Shown one piece after another: positions 8,184 to 14,685 of a DNA stretch of 64,000 nucleotides. Every line of letters starts with the position of its first letter. Positions within the stretch are counted from its first letter, which is position 1. This stretch comes from an uncultured Litoreibacter sp. (lineage in GTDB: Bacteria > Pseudomonadota > Alphaproteobacteria > Rhodobacterales > Rhodobacteraceae). The notes under the pieces are model-generated. The model made no database searches. It worked only from the letters and a program-made list of their open reading frames with translations, and was not told where the DNA came from. The DNA lies in the NCBI GenBank assembly GCA_947493265.1, contig CANLQL010000001.1, positions 868,001 to 932,000 of the forward strand, given 5' to 3'. The position numbers and the translations under genes were made by a program.

Positions 8184-8240
8184 TTACTATCCTTAGTTTA
8201 GGCCGTACTAAGGATAGTAAGGCGGGAACTAAGGATAGTT
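8184..8240. promoter_or_regulatory. Three ACTA-N4-TAGT dyads before the ATPase gene
   Basis: The unit ACTATCCTTAGT or its complement ACTAAGGATAGT occurs three times, at about 8186-8197, 8207-8218 and 8228-8239. Each has dyad symmetry ACTA-N4-TAGT. The first two form a perfect 14-bp inverted repeat (8184-8197 with 8207-8220). The third ends one base before the ATPase start codon and includes its AAGGA ribosome-binding site. A weaker relative, ACTAAGATAG, lies 4 bases upstream of the small basic gene at 9688-9697. This looks like an operator array. Confidence 0.65.
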
Positions 8241-9485
8241 ATGGCTAAGATGACAGAAGATGATTGGAAGGCCTTAAGATTCCACGTAACGGAACTCTTT
8301 ACCCCGTCCAGCCCGGTTTCAACCACTGAGCTTTTTGCTGGTCGGTCTAAGGAAATTGGCCGCATGGCAGACACAATTGCCGAGCGTGGACGGCACGGAA
8401 TATTGTATGGCGAGCCGGGTGTTGGCAAAACTTCACTGGCGAAGCTGTTGCAGTACTTTATCCCAACCGGACCCAAGAATGTTCAGTACATTCGGAAAGC
8501 AGTTACCAGTAATGACACCTTTACCTCCATCTGGGGTGATATTTTCAAGAAGATTAAGTTTTCCGCCATTCGAGACGGTATCAGGCAAGAGTATACAGTT
8601 GATGACCTTTACCCGAATGAAATAACTCCCACGGATGTTGTGAATGAACTGAACGACTTCGGTGAATCGACGATCCCAATTATTGTTATCGACGAGTTTC
8701 AGCAGCTCGCTGACTCAGAAGCCGCTCGCTTAATGTCTGAAACGGTTAAGTCTGTTTCGGACGAAGGACTTATTGCAACAATCGTCGTCGTGGGCGTCGG
8801 TGACAGCGTTGACGAACTGGTGCAAGGCCACGGTTCGATCATACGCTGCTCAGAAGAAGTCCTTATGCCCAGAATGACCGTTACTGAGATCAAAGAACTA
8901 CTGGAGATCCGGTCCAAACAGCTAGACATGCCGATTCACGGAGATGCCCTTTGGAAAATTATCTCTCTATCAAAGGGCCTACCCTCGTTTGCACACGCCC
9001 TTGGACGAGCTTCATTCTACACATCCATCGAAAACCGCAGAAAATCAGTCAACGAAAACGATGTTGATGCTGGGATTTTGGCTACCATCGAAAGTTCACA
9101 GTATACTCTCAAAAGTGCCTACGAAACAGCAACAAACAGCAACCATGCAAAAGCTACTTTCAAGCAACTAATTACGGCATGCGCATTGGCTAAGCCCGAT
9201 CCTAGTGGGTGGTTTACCCCAAAAGATATCGAAGAGCCGTTCTCTGGAATAATGAAGCAACGGCGCACGATTGAACACTTCAATGATAAATTGAAAGACT
9301 TCGCTTCTGAGAAAAGAGGCTGTATTCTAGATATGAAGGGTATGGATCGAAACTTTAGATTTCGGTTTGCGCAGCCTGCCATGCAACCCTTCGTGCTAAT
9401 GAAAGGAATTGAAGCAGGGCTGATTGATCAAGACGCTATGAACGCTCTTTCTTCGAAGGAGCAGGGGGAGCTTTTTCCGACCTAG
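8241..9485 (+). CDS. AAA+ ATPase, passenger of the insertion sequence
   Basis: This 414-residue protein has a Walker A motif GEPGVGKTS (about 57-65), Walker B IIVIDE (D151/E152) and downstream sensor-like segments. The beginning (LFAGRSKEIGRMADTI) is the pattern of Orc1/Cdc6-type and STAND-like ATPases, and the C-terminal third could hold a winged helix. Family knowledge allows a DNA-binding ATPase that loads or activates partners, including TnsC/MuB/IstB-like transposition regulators. Position inside the transposed unit suggests a role in target choice, element control or host interaction, but this is inference. The AAGGA ribosome-binding site lies in the third operator dyad. The 3' end overlaps the convergent small gene by 50 bases. 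Confidence 0.8.
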   Translation: MAKMTEDDWKALRFHVTELFTPSSPVSTTELFAGRSKEIGRMADTIAERGRHGILYGEPGVGKTSLAKLLQYFIPTGPKNVQYIRKAVTSNDTFTSIWGDIFKKIKFSAIRDGIRQEYTVDDLYPNEITPTDVVNELNDFGESTIPIIVIDEFQQLADSEAARLMSETVKSVSDEGLIATIVVVGVGDSVDELVQGHGSIIRCSEEVLMPRMTVTEIKELLEIRSKQLDMPIHGDALWKIISLSKGLPSFAHALGRASFYTSIENRRKSVNENDVDAGILATIESSQYTLKSAYETATNSNHAKATFKQLITACALAKPDPSGWFTPKDIEEPFSGIMKQRRTIEHFNDKLKDFASEKRGCILDMKGMDRNFRFRFAQPAMQPFVLMKGIEAGLIDQDAMNALSSKEQGELFPT

Positions 9486-9684
9486 TTGCGCCCGCTTTTG
9501 CCGCGATAGCAGATCGCTCTTTAGATGTAAGGGCTCGCGCGCGGGCTTTCCCGCCCTTCAATCCACCTTCGCGCTGGCCGGACGTGTCAGGCTCATACAC
9601 AGGTTCCTCCTCACCCGTCGCTATGTCCACAATGAACTTGGCAAGCTGGTTGGCATCACGGGGTCTTTTGGGTTTATCTGTCAT
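9436..9684 (-). CDS. Small basic KGGKARA-type protein, passenger of the insertion sequence
   Basis: The 82-residue protein is rich in Lys, Arg, Ala and Glu, beginning MTDKPKRPRD and containing ATGEEE and GGLKGGKARARALT. I recall short rhizobial and rhodobacteral proteins with the same KPKRPRDxNQLAK start and GRKGGKARA motif, sometimes annotated as histone-H1-like or RNA-binding. Its function is not established. It converges on the ATPase gene with a 50-base overlap and reads from the far end of the element, so it was carried in together with it. A degenerate ACTAAG-ATAG motif just before the start may tie its control to the ATPase gene. Confidence 0.7.
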   Translation of the reverse strand: MTDKPKRPRDANQLAKFIVDIATGEEEPVYEPDTSGQREGGLKGGKARARALTSKERSAIAAKAGATRSEKAPPAPSKKERS

Positions 9685-9727
9685 GCTACTAAGATAGGCA
9701 CTGCCTCGCGTGAGGGCAAACTATCTA

Positions 9728-9748
9728 ATTTCAAACTGACCCATTACC
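9728..9748 (-). repeat. Right terminal inverted repeat of the insertion sequence
   Basis: On the minus strand it reads GGTAATGGGTCAGTTTGAAA plus one T and matches the left end at 19 of 21 positions. Confidence 0.85.
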
Positions 9749-9756
9749 GACTAACG
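9749..9756. repeat. Right target-site duplication GACTAACG
   Basis: Exact copy of 7208-7215, immediately outside the right inverted repeat. Confidence 0.85.
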
Positions 9757-10101
9757 ACTAGTATAGACATTTCCTCAACTATGTTGCGAACGCTAGAATG
9801 CAGATCAAAACCAGAACAAGACTGCCGGTCAAGACGGGTACTCGAACGAAACTACCGGCGGTAGTCTTGTTGCACGCTGAAGGCGAGTGGGCTTGGGAGA
9901 CAAGTGTCAAAAAAGGTTGTTTCTGTCACAAACGTCGGTTCTCCGAAATCGGTTGAAAGTCTGGTGACACAAACCCTTAGCAAAACCCAATTTGATTTGT
10001 CCCGTTTTTTGTCAACTCTTGGAAGCCGGACATTCGCGCGCAGTGCAGCATCCGACAGTTTGGGCTTTATGCTGACTTTCGCTGCGATTGCGATCTGGCA
10101 C
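9757..10101. other. Intergenic region with imperfect inverted repeat and dispersed-repeat fragment
   Basis: No gene is supported. An inverted repeat (AACAAGACTGCCGGT at 9815-9829 against ACCGGC-GGT-AGTCTTGTT at 9854-9871) forms a 15-bp stem with a three-base bulge. At about 10021-10090 the blocks GGAAGCCGGACATT, GCAGTGCAGC and TTTCGCTGCG repeat those seen on the minus strand at 5497-5620. A GTG-started frame crossing the region from 9904 overlaps the opposite-strand gene and is probably spurious. Confidence 0.4.
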
Positions 10102-10344
10102 CTAGACCGACTTCGCCAACAACCTCGCGAGCAATCGGGACAACTTCAGCTCTTGCGTCCGCAGCCCGTGACTATGCGCTGGATGCTTTTCACCGGATGG
10201 AGCACCGCCTCTCGCACCATGCATCCGGCAAACGCCCCACCCTCGAACGGCAGGGGCCTTGCATCTATCACCTGACCGTTTTGAGATTGCCGTGCATCTC
10301 GGCGCGTCATGCGCGCTTTGCATGGGGTTAACGTCGGTTTTCAT
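10102..10344 (-). CDS. HGGxxPG-type small protein of integrative elements
   Basis: The product (80 residues from the ATG giving MKTDVNP) has a cysteine-containing block CxAISKRSGDRCKAPAVRGW followed by CRMHGARGGAPSG. This is the CxxHG-GxxxG signature of short proteins often annotated as HGGxxPG-domain, found in prophages and P4-like islands near terminase or primase genes. Its role is unknown; metal binding through the Cys/His residues is plausible. The start overlaps the end of the upstream gene by 17 bases; in-frame upstream ATGs would overlap it further. It is probably the last gene of the minus-strand replication operon. Confidence 0.7.
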   Translation of the reverse strand: MKTDVNPMQSAHDAPRCTAISKRSGDRCKAPAVRGWGVCRMHGARGGAPSGEKHPAHSHGLRTQELKLSRLLARLLAKSV

Positions 10345-10891
10345 CAATGGTCCCCCCATGTGCGACATCACCCACGATAGCCTGTCCACCATCATTGACC
10401 GTGACACGCTCTACGCGCACGGTTTGCTGCGCTTTGGCGCGGTGTTTTTTCAACGCATCCATTTGTGCAAGATAGGTACGGCTCAGACGGGTGACAGACC
10501 TCTCTAGGCTCTCACGCGCGGTCCAGTTGGTTAGATCAGCCATCTTCTGAGCCAAGGTCGTCATCGCGACGTGGGTTGCGCCCATTTGGATGATCAGCAT
10601 TGCCTCGACGGCATCGCGTGGCTCCAGCTCTGCATGAAGGGCCGCAATGAACGGGCGGTAGTTGGCACCTTCACGTCCAAGCGCATTCAGCGCGCTTGTG
10701 AGCAACCCGTCAGCCGCATCCTTGGTATCAACGCCAAACAGCTTGAACAAGGTGAGCGGGTCTTCATAGGCGACCTCTACAACCCCTTCTTCGTTCGTCG
10801 TAAAGGTCGGGCGGCTCTTGTGGTACTTTGCTGCCTTTGCCGGGAGTGCATCTGCAATTTCCTTGCTTGTGAACGGTCTCTTCTCTGGCAT
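10328..10891 (-). CDS. Integrative-element hypothetical protein (187 aa)
   Basis: The 187-residue protein is soluble, mostly helical and ends in a segment VRVERVTVNDGGQAIVGDV. I recall that ending (VxVxxGGQAxVGxV) from hypothetical proteins encoded beside HGGxxPG proteins in alphaproteobacterial islands and prophages. The function is unknown; the helical middle with many Ala and Leu residues and the late strand could be an oligomerisation module. It overlaps the HGGxxPG gene and follows the RepA-like ATPase gene by about 110 bases, all on the minus strand. Confidence 0.65.
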   Translation of the reverse strand: MPEKRPFTSKEIADALPAKAAKYHKSRPTFTTNEEGVVEVAYEDPLTLFKLFGVDTKDAADGLLTSALNALGREGANYRPFIAALHAELEPRDAVEAMLIIQMGATHVAMTTLAQKMADLTNWTARESLERSVTRLSRTYLAQMDALKKHRAKAQQTVRVERVTVNDGGQAIVGDVAHGGTIDENRR

Positions 10892-10935
10892 GTCTTTGCT
10901 CCGTTTCCTGCTCTGTCGAAGGTGTTTTGAGAGGC

Positions 10936-11002
10936 GTGTCAGATTGGTCAGGTTGTCAGGTTGGCGGCGTTGAACCTGACAACCTGACAGGTCTGACAGG
11001 GG
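10936..11002. repeat. CCTGACA-rich direct/inverted repeats
   Basis: Between two element genes the pentamer-like units GTCAGGTT, CCTGACAA and CCTGACAG recur at least six times in both orientations over about 60 bases. They could be iterons or protein-binding sites for the RepA-like protein encoded next to them, or a termination structure. No test was possible. Confidence 0.45.
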
Positions 11003-12004
11003 CTAGCCAATTCCACTGTCCAAAGGGACCAGATCATATTCACCGCGCCCGGTTTTGCGGATTTGGCTTTTCTCGACCATCCGTCTGAGCGTCTTGTCGG
11101 TGTTTGATGCTGATAGCCCGGTATGCCTCTGGATTTTCTGCGGTGTATGACACCCGTCCTCCAGAGCTTTGATTATCAACCGCCGTGTATCGCCAACAAA
11201 CACGCTGTCTGGGTCGCCAAGGTATTTCCAACGGCAGCGCTCCTCGTCAAACTCCACAGCATGTTGGAAGCCTTTAATGTCGCGCCCCTTGCCGTAGAGC
11301 GTCACCTCGTTCCCAGTTTCGCCAACCTTACTCGCAAGGATAACAGTCGCATCAGCAGCGCCTGTAAGCCCCGTAGAGCCTGATACCGTATCGTAGACGT
11401 CCTCAGCATCAGCTTTGCGCACGTGATGCACCACGAGGACGCCTACGCGGTGTTCTGAGGCGAGGCGATGCAGTCCCCGCAACGCTGCATAGTCCGCCTT
11501 GTAGTCGTCCTTGCCGCCTTTTGCGGGTCGAACGGTTGCCAGAGTGTCTGCGATGATCAAGCGAGGGTGCGGACACGAGATAATCCAGGCCTCAATACTG
11601 GCAAGCCCACCTTCATCTAGGCGCTGGGCTTCCACCGCAAACTCAAGCCTCGAGGGCCAGCTTGCTTCAGGTTGGATCTTGTTGAGGCGGTCCTGCAAGC
11701 GACGCTGGTTGTCTTCAAGCGCGAGGTACAACACCTCACCTTGATCACAGGACGCTCCCAGGAACTGACCACCCTCAGCAACGGCAAACGCAAGGTCCAA
11801 TGCCGCCCAGCTCTTACCGAGCTTGGGCTTGCCACAGAACAGCGTCAGACCCTCTGGAATGAGGCCTGGCGCAATCCACTGCACCGGCGGGAACTCTTTG
11901 CTCTGCAACTCTTGAGCAGAGAACAACTTAAGCTTGCTGGTATGTTGGGCCTCAGGCGCGCGGGACATCGCATCGATGCTTTCCAGCCAATGGTCATCAG
12001 GCAT
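11003..12004 (-). CDS. RepA-like AAA ATPase/helicase of an integrative element
   Basis: The 333-residue protein is a RecA-fold ATPase of the RepA/AAA_25 type. Walker A is GKPKLGKS (about 58-65), Walker B ends in LIIAD (D153), and VLVVHHVRKA supplies the family's HH-type motif after it. The last 70 residues look like a winged helix (RRLIIKALEDG, TPQKIQRHTGLS). In plasmids and P4-like islands such proteins act as hexameric replicative helicases. The start codon overlaps the stop of the upstream gene (TAATG), so translation is coupled. Between this gene and the next one downstream (10892-11002) are stretches of repeated CCTGAC. Confidence 0.85.
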   Translation of the reverse strand: MPDDHWLESIDAMSRAPEAQHTSKLKLFSAQELQSKEFPPVQWIAPGLIPEGLTLFCGKPKLGKSWAALDLAFAVAEGGQFLGASCDQGEVLYLALEDNQRRLQDRLNKIQPEASWPSRLEFAVEAQRLDEGGLASIEAWIISCPHPRLIIADTLATVRPAKGGKDDYKADYAALRGLHRLASEHRVGVLVVHHVRKADAEDVYDTVSGSTGLTGAADATVILASKVGETGNEVTLYGKGRDIKGFQHAVEFDEERCRWKYLGDPDSVFVGDTRRLIIKALEDGCHTPQKIQRHTGLSASNTDKTLRRMVEKSQIRKTGRGEYDLVPLDSGIG

Positions 12005-12378
12005 TATGCGGCCCTCCCGACAAACTGGTTGTTTGCGTCAACGCGCGCCAAGAAGGCGGCGCGATCATCGCAAGGCAAACTGGACCACAACGTCACCAAG
12101 AGGCGTTTGCGTGCCGTCACCGCGAAGGCACGATGCCCTAAGACCCGTAAGATTGCCCAGAGATAGACCTCCAACTCGCGGGGGCTTGCGCAATCCGCCC
12201 AGAACTTTGCATCTGATCTTACGTCCGCGAACGACGCATAGGGACCGTCGGTTTCCATATCTTCAAGTGCTGCCGCCAATATCTGTGCAGCATCATCGGG
12301 ATAGGTGTTTGCTATCGCTTCGCAAAGCGATCTCGCAGCAAATTTGCGTGCGGGACCGAGGAGAGTCAGATCACTCAT
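12004..12378 (-). CDS. Integrative-element hypothetical protein (124 aa)
   Basis: The likely start is the ATG giving MSDLTLLG, which has a GGAGGGG ribosome-binding site; an upstream start would overlap the preceding small ORF completely. The protein (about 124 residues) is helical, with Trp and Cys residues and no recognised domain. Its stop codon overlaps the start of the RepA-like gene. The position between a tiny ORF and the helicase gene is typical of auxiliary replication or copy-control proteins, but nothing in the sequence proves that. Confidence 0.65.
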   Translation of the reverse strand: MSDLTLLGPARKFAARSLCEAIANTYPDDAAQILAAALEDMETDGPYASFADVRSDAKFWADCASPRELEVYLWAILRVLGHRAFAVTARKRLLVTLWSSLPCDDRAAFLARVDANNQFVGRAA

Positions 12379-12518
12379 TTGACCCCTCCATAGTAAAGCG
12401 CTGCAATCAGCTCGGCACGTTGTGTGCTCAAACCGTGTTGCCAACGGATGCGCCGCTCCTGGCGGGTTTTAAGGGAAGTTTTGTCTACCTGCTCGGCAAT
12501 CAATATCTGTTCGGTCAT
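12375..12518 (-). CDS. Tiny ORF of the replication operon (47 aa)
   Basis: This short frame begins MTEQILIAEQVDKTS and ends in LYYGGVK. Its stop overlaps the next start codon as ATGA, which supports real translation in the operon. Most residues are helix-forming, with an Arg-rich middle (TRQERRIRW). No family is recognised. The candidate plus-strand small RNA would start opposite its first codons. Confidence 0.5.
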   Translation of the reverse strand: MTEQILIAEQVDKTSLKTRQERRIRWQHGLSTQRAELIAALYYGGVK

Positions 12519-12619
12519 GTTATTAGTCCAACCTTGAATAGTTGGATCGAACGCCGTAGGTTCAATGTGCTGAAGAACCTAAGCCCCTGCTCGATCCAAT
12601 GGATTGTGCGGGGGTTTTT
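12516..12619 (+). ncRNA. Candidate small RNA with three hairpins and a terminator
   Basis: On the plus strand, in the gap between two minus-strand genes, three successive stems are visible: TCCAAC/GTTGGA (12527-12546), TAGGTTC/GAACCTA (12557-12581) and a long stem whose base is CCCCTGC/GCGGGGG (12584-12614), followed by TTTTT. The last is a standard rho-independent terminator with no plus-strand protein gene before it. A promoter-like TTGTCT-N17-TATCTG (12481-12509) would start transcription near 12516, opposite the first codons of the 47-residue ORF. An antisense or plasmid-type copy-control RNA is one option. The alternative is a bidirectional terminator behind alpA. Confidence 0.45.
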
Positions 12620-12620
12620 G

Positions 12621-12797
12621 TTAGGCGGTAGCGCGTTGCGCGAGCCAATCCACAATTGATGATTCTGACCATGCGACGGCGCGGCGGCCAATACGCTTCG
12701 GCCTGGGAAATTCACCCCGATCCATCATCGCATACAAAGTTGAGCGGCTAAGACCTGTCGCAGCTTCAACATCTGCCCGTCGATAGTGTTTTTCCAT
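12621..12797 (-). CDS. AlpA-family excisionase-like regulator
   Basis: The 58-residue protein (begins MEKHYRRADVEAATGLS) is a complete MerR-like winged-helix of the AlpA family: helix-turn-helix with TGLSRSTLYAMM, the wing FPRPKRIGRRAVAWSES and the final helix VDWLAQR. AlpA proteins activate excision and integrase genes of P4-like elements or control their replication genes. It is the first gene upstream of the minus-strand replication operon. A nested inverted repeat lies directly before its start codon and includes its ribosome-binding site, suggesting self-control. Confidence 0.85.
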   Translation of the reverse strand: MEKHYRRADVEAATGLSRSTLYAMMDRGEFPRPKRIGRRAVAWSESSIVDWLAQRATA

Positions 12798-12799
12798 CG

Positions 12800-12859
12800 T
12801 TCAATATTCCTATTCTTAATTCGCCCGTTGACGAATTCTTTATTGCTGCGAATATTGAA
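12800..12859. promoter_or_regulatory. Nested inverted repeat upstream of alpA
   Basis: A perfect 10-bp inverted repeat TTCAATATTC (12800-12809) and GAATATTGAA (12850-12859) surrounds a second one, AATTCG (12818-12823) and CGAATT (12832-12837). The near arm ends two bases before the alpA start codon. It is a candidate operator for AlpA or another element regulator. Confidence 0.5.
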
Positions 12860-13430
12860 GACGGTTTGGGAACGCTAATTCAGACCGATTTCGGTTGCCT
12901 CAGCTTGTCCAAGAGCTGGGGCAACCAACCCAGAAAATCGCATTTGTTCCTAGGGTGATTCGAATCTGACGAGCATTCGCCGGAGCGTCAATCTGGATAT
13001 CCTGTGGATTAGGCTAAGCATCTAAAATATCTGGAGTAATTTTGTCTATTTCCTATCTATCACAGACTTTTTCAATGCTGAACGAATAGGAATCTATTCA
13101 AATTCAATTGAAAAACTGAGAGCGTTCCGGGGTCAATTGGTCAGGCAGGTATGCACTTTGCTACCGGTAGTTCGCAGAATTTGATGGATAGCCTGATCAA
13201 ATTGACGGCTCGCAAAAGAAATTTGCCAAAGGCTCTTCGAAGATTGTCGACTTTGCTGCAGCAATTATTTGCTCGAAGCTCGCAAATCTTCAGAGCATTA
13301 GTTAGCTAGACTCTGGTAACCGTTTCACTAGACTGTCTATTCCAAATGGGTGGGTAAAATTAATTACATTTGTCCGTCATATTCGAAGGTTTGATCAGTT
13401 CAAGCCGGTAAAGAGTATAGGAGTTTTTAA
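12860..13430. other. AT-rich intergenic region of the integrative element
   Basis: About 570 bases without a convincing gene on either strand. An imperfect inverted repeat (GCTCT-tcg-AAGATT at 13232-13245 against AATCTT-c-AGAGC at 13285-13296) is visible. The region separates replication genes from the cargo gene and may hold the element's origin or promoter signals. Confidence 0.4.
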
Positions 13431-14648
13431 GTGAACATTTTTCAAGTGGTGCGATTTTCGGCGGTGGTGCTTTTCTCACTTGTTGTAGCAGGTTGCAGGT
13501 TCGAAGATGACCAATACATTTTTGGTTCTGATGAATTTGTTCCTATTCCGGACGAGCTTCTAATTGTCGACAACGGTAGCAAGGTAGTATCGGATGAACT
13601 ATCAGGTGGAACTCTGCGCAGATTTTCGAAAAACCAGTTTGTCTTCACTGGTCCTGCCGGGGAAACAGACGGAAGTGGGTTTTCTTTTGCAAAGCTTCTT
13701 GGCAGTGATGATTTCTGGATAGCACAATGGGGTGTCGTTGATGAAAATGGGAAACAAAAGGGCAAAATATTTTTTGTCTTAGCTAGTTTCAATGATGAAT
13801 CAATGATTGTTAGAGCTCCGTCATTAGAAGCAACTCCGCGCCTTGATAAAAATTTCCCGGTCTTAGAAAACCTGTCAGATTTACAGAGGTATTTTAATGC
13901 CGTTCTTGATCTTCCAGATGAAGATTTTATCGAGATACCTTTTTTCTTCTTTGATGTAACGAAGCCTGATCCAGATGGCTCTCGACTCGCGTCGCTAAAG
14001 GAGAGAATCTCGAAGATCAAAGAAGAAAACAGAGCGGCTGCTGAAGCTCGAAAGCAAAGAAAAGAAGAGGCTGAACTTGCGGAGCGGATCGCAAACGATG
14101 GAAAGCAATATGGCCGGTGGCTCCACCGAATTGAAACGGATATTGTCACTGATGAAACGCAACAGGTTCTATTTGGACTTCCAAACGGAATAAAAGATTA
14201 CCAAGCTGCCAAATTTATTGAGGTTAGCTGCCGCTATGGCGTCGAAAAACATCCCAAGTTTGATGTCGCCGTTCATTGGGGCGAACCGCTTCAAAAGATA
14301 TCTGTTACGGAGGAGAACATTGACCTAACGCGGGTTATTATGCGGTTTGATCAAGATCTCGCAAAGACAACTGGATGGGCAAGAAGTAAGGACAAACAAA
14401 AAACGTATACTGTCGGTGACGTGGTCACTAAGTACCCGAATGCCAAATTAACGTATTTGAAGAATTTGAGTAAGAAGTCAGGTGAGGATCTGGTGGTGAT
14501 TTCGGAATCTTTGCGTGGTGCTCTACTAAAATCAGATCAGGCAATCTTTCGTGGCTTCACAGAAAAAACAGGCGAAGATTTGACGTTCGTTTTCGATACT
14601 ACTGAGTTTGGAAACGCTCTGGAGAACTTCCCGTCGCAATGTAGGTAA
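13431..14648 (+). CDS. Unknown lipoprotein in the cargo position of the element
   Basis: The 405-residue protein has a lipoprotein signal peptide with lipobox LVVAGC (Cys22). A beta-rich N-terminal domain (about 25-180) is followed by a charged coiled coil (about 185-222, many Lys/Glu/Arg/Ala) and a C-terminal domain with a GRW start, a VSC cysteine, a VIMRFD strand, GWARSKD, a basic segment, a late FVFDTTEF strand and a final Cys. That order resembles, weakly, TagO/VasI-type secreted domains. The GTG start has a GGAG-containing upstream stretch (ATAGGAG). The gene is AT-rich compared with the metabolic genes, reads opposite to the neighbouring element genes and lies between the alpA block and the integrase, the place where P4-like elements carry cargo such as defence genes. 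No function is known. Confidence 0.75.
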   Translation: MNIFQVVRFSAVVLFSLVVAGCRFEDDQYIFGSDEFVPIPDELLIVDNGSKVVSDELSGGTLRRFSKNQFVFTGPAGETDGSGFSFAKLLGSDDFWIAQWGVVDENGKQKGKIFFVLASFNDESMIVRAPSLEATPRLDKNFPVLENLSDLQRYFNAVLDLPDEDFIEIPFFFFDVTKPDPDGSRLASLKERISKIKEENRAAAEARKQRKEEAELAERIANDGKQYGRWLHRIETDIVTDETQQVLFGLPNGIKDYQAAKFIEVSCRYGVEKHPKFDVAVHWGEPLQKISVTEENIDLTRVIMRFDQDLAKTTGWARSKDKQKTYTVGDVVTKYPNAKLTYLKNLSKKSGEDLVVISESLRGALLKSDQAIFRGFTEKTGEDLTFVFDTTEFGNALENFPSQCR

Positions 14649-14685
14649 TTTGGTGGTGAAATCTTTTCTAACGATACGATGCCCG

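Larger units (their letters stand above)
7216..9748. mobile_element. IS1-like insertion sequence with passenger genes (2,533 bp)
   Basis: The ends are 21-bp inverted repeats (7216-7236 and 9728-9748) that differ at two positions; their shared core is GGTARTGGGTCAGTYTGAAA. A perfect 8-bp direct repeat, GACTAACG, flanks them. The repeats begin with GGTRATG, like IS1 itself. Inside are three genes: a DDE transposase (minus strand), an AAA+ ATPase (plus) and a small basic protein (minus). A third, decayed copy of the end lies between transposase and ATPase at about 8139-8158. The intact duplication shows that the whole unit, passengers included, moved as one. Confidence 0.85.

Noticed and set aside
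9904-10275. A GTG-started plus-strand frame of about 120 codons
   Set aside because: It overlaps the HGGxxPG gene on the opposite strand, contains the dispersed-repeat fragment and has no protein-like composition beyond the first part.
11672-12659. Plus-strand frames opposite the RepA-like gene
   Set aside because: They lie antisense to well-supported genes, and none has a ribosome-binding site.
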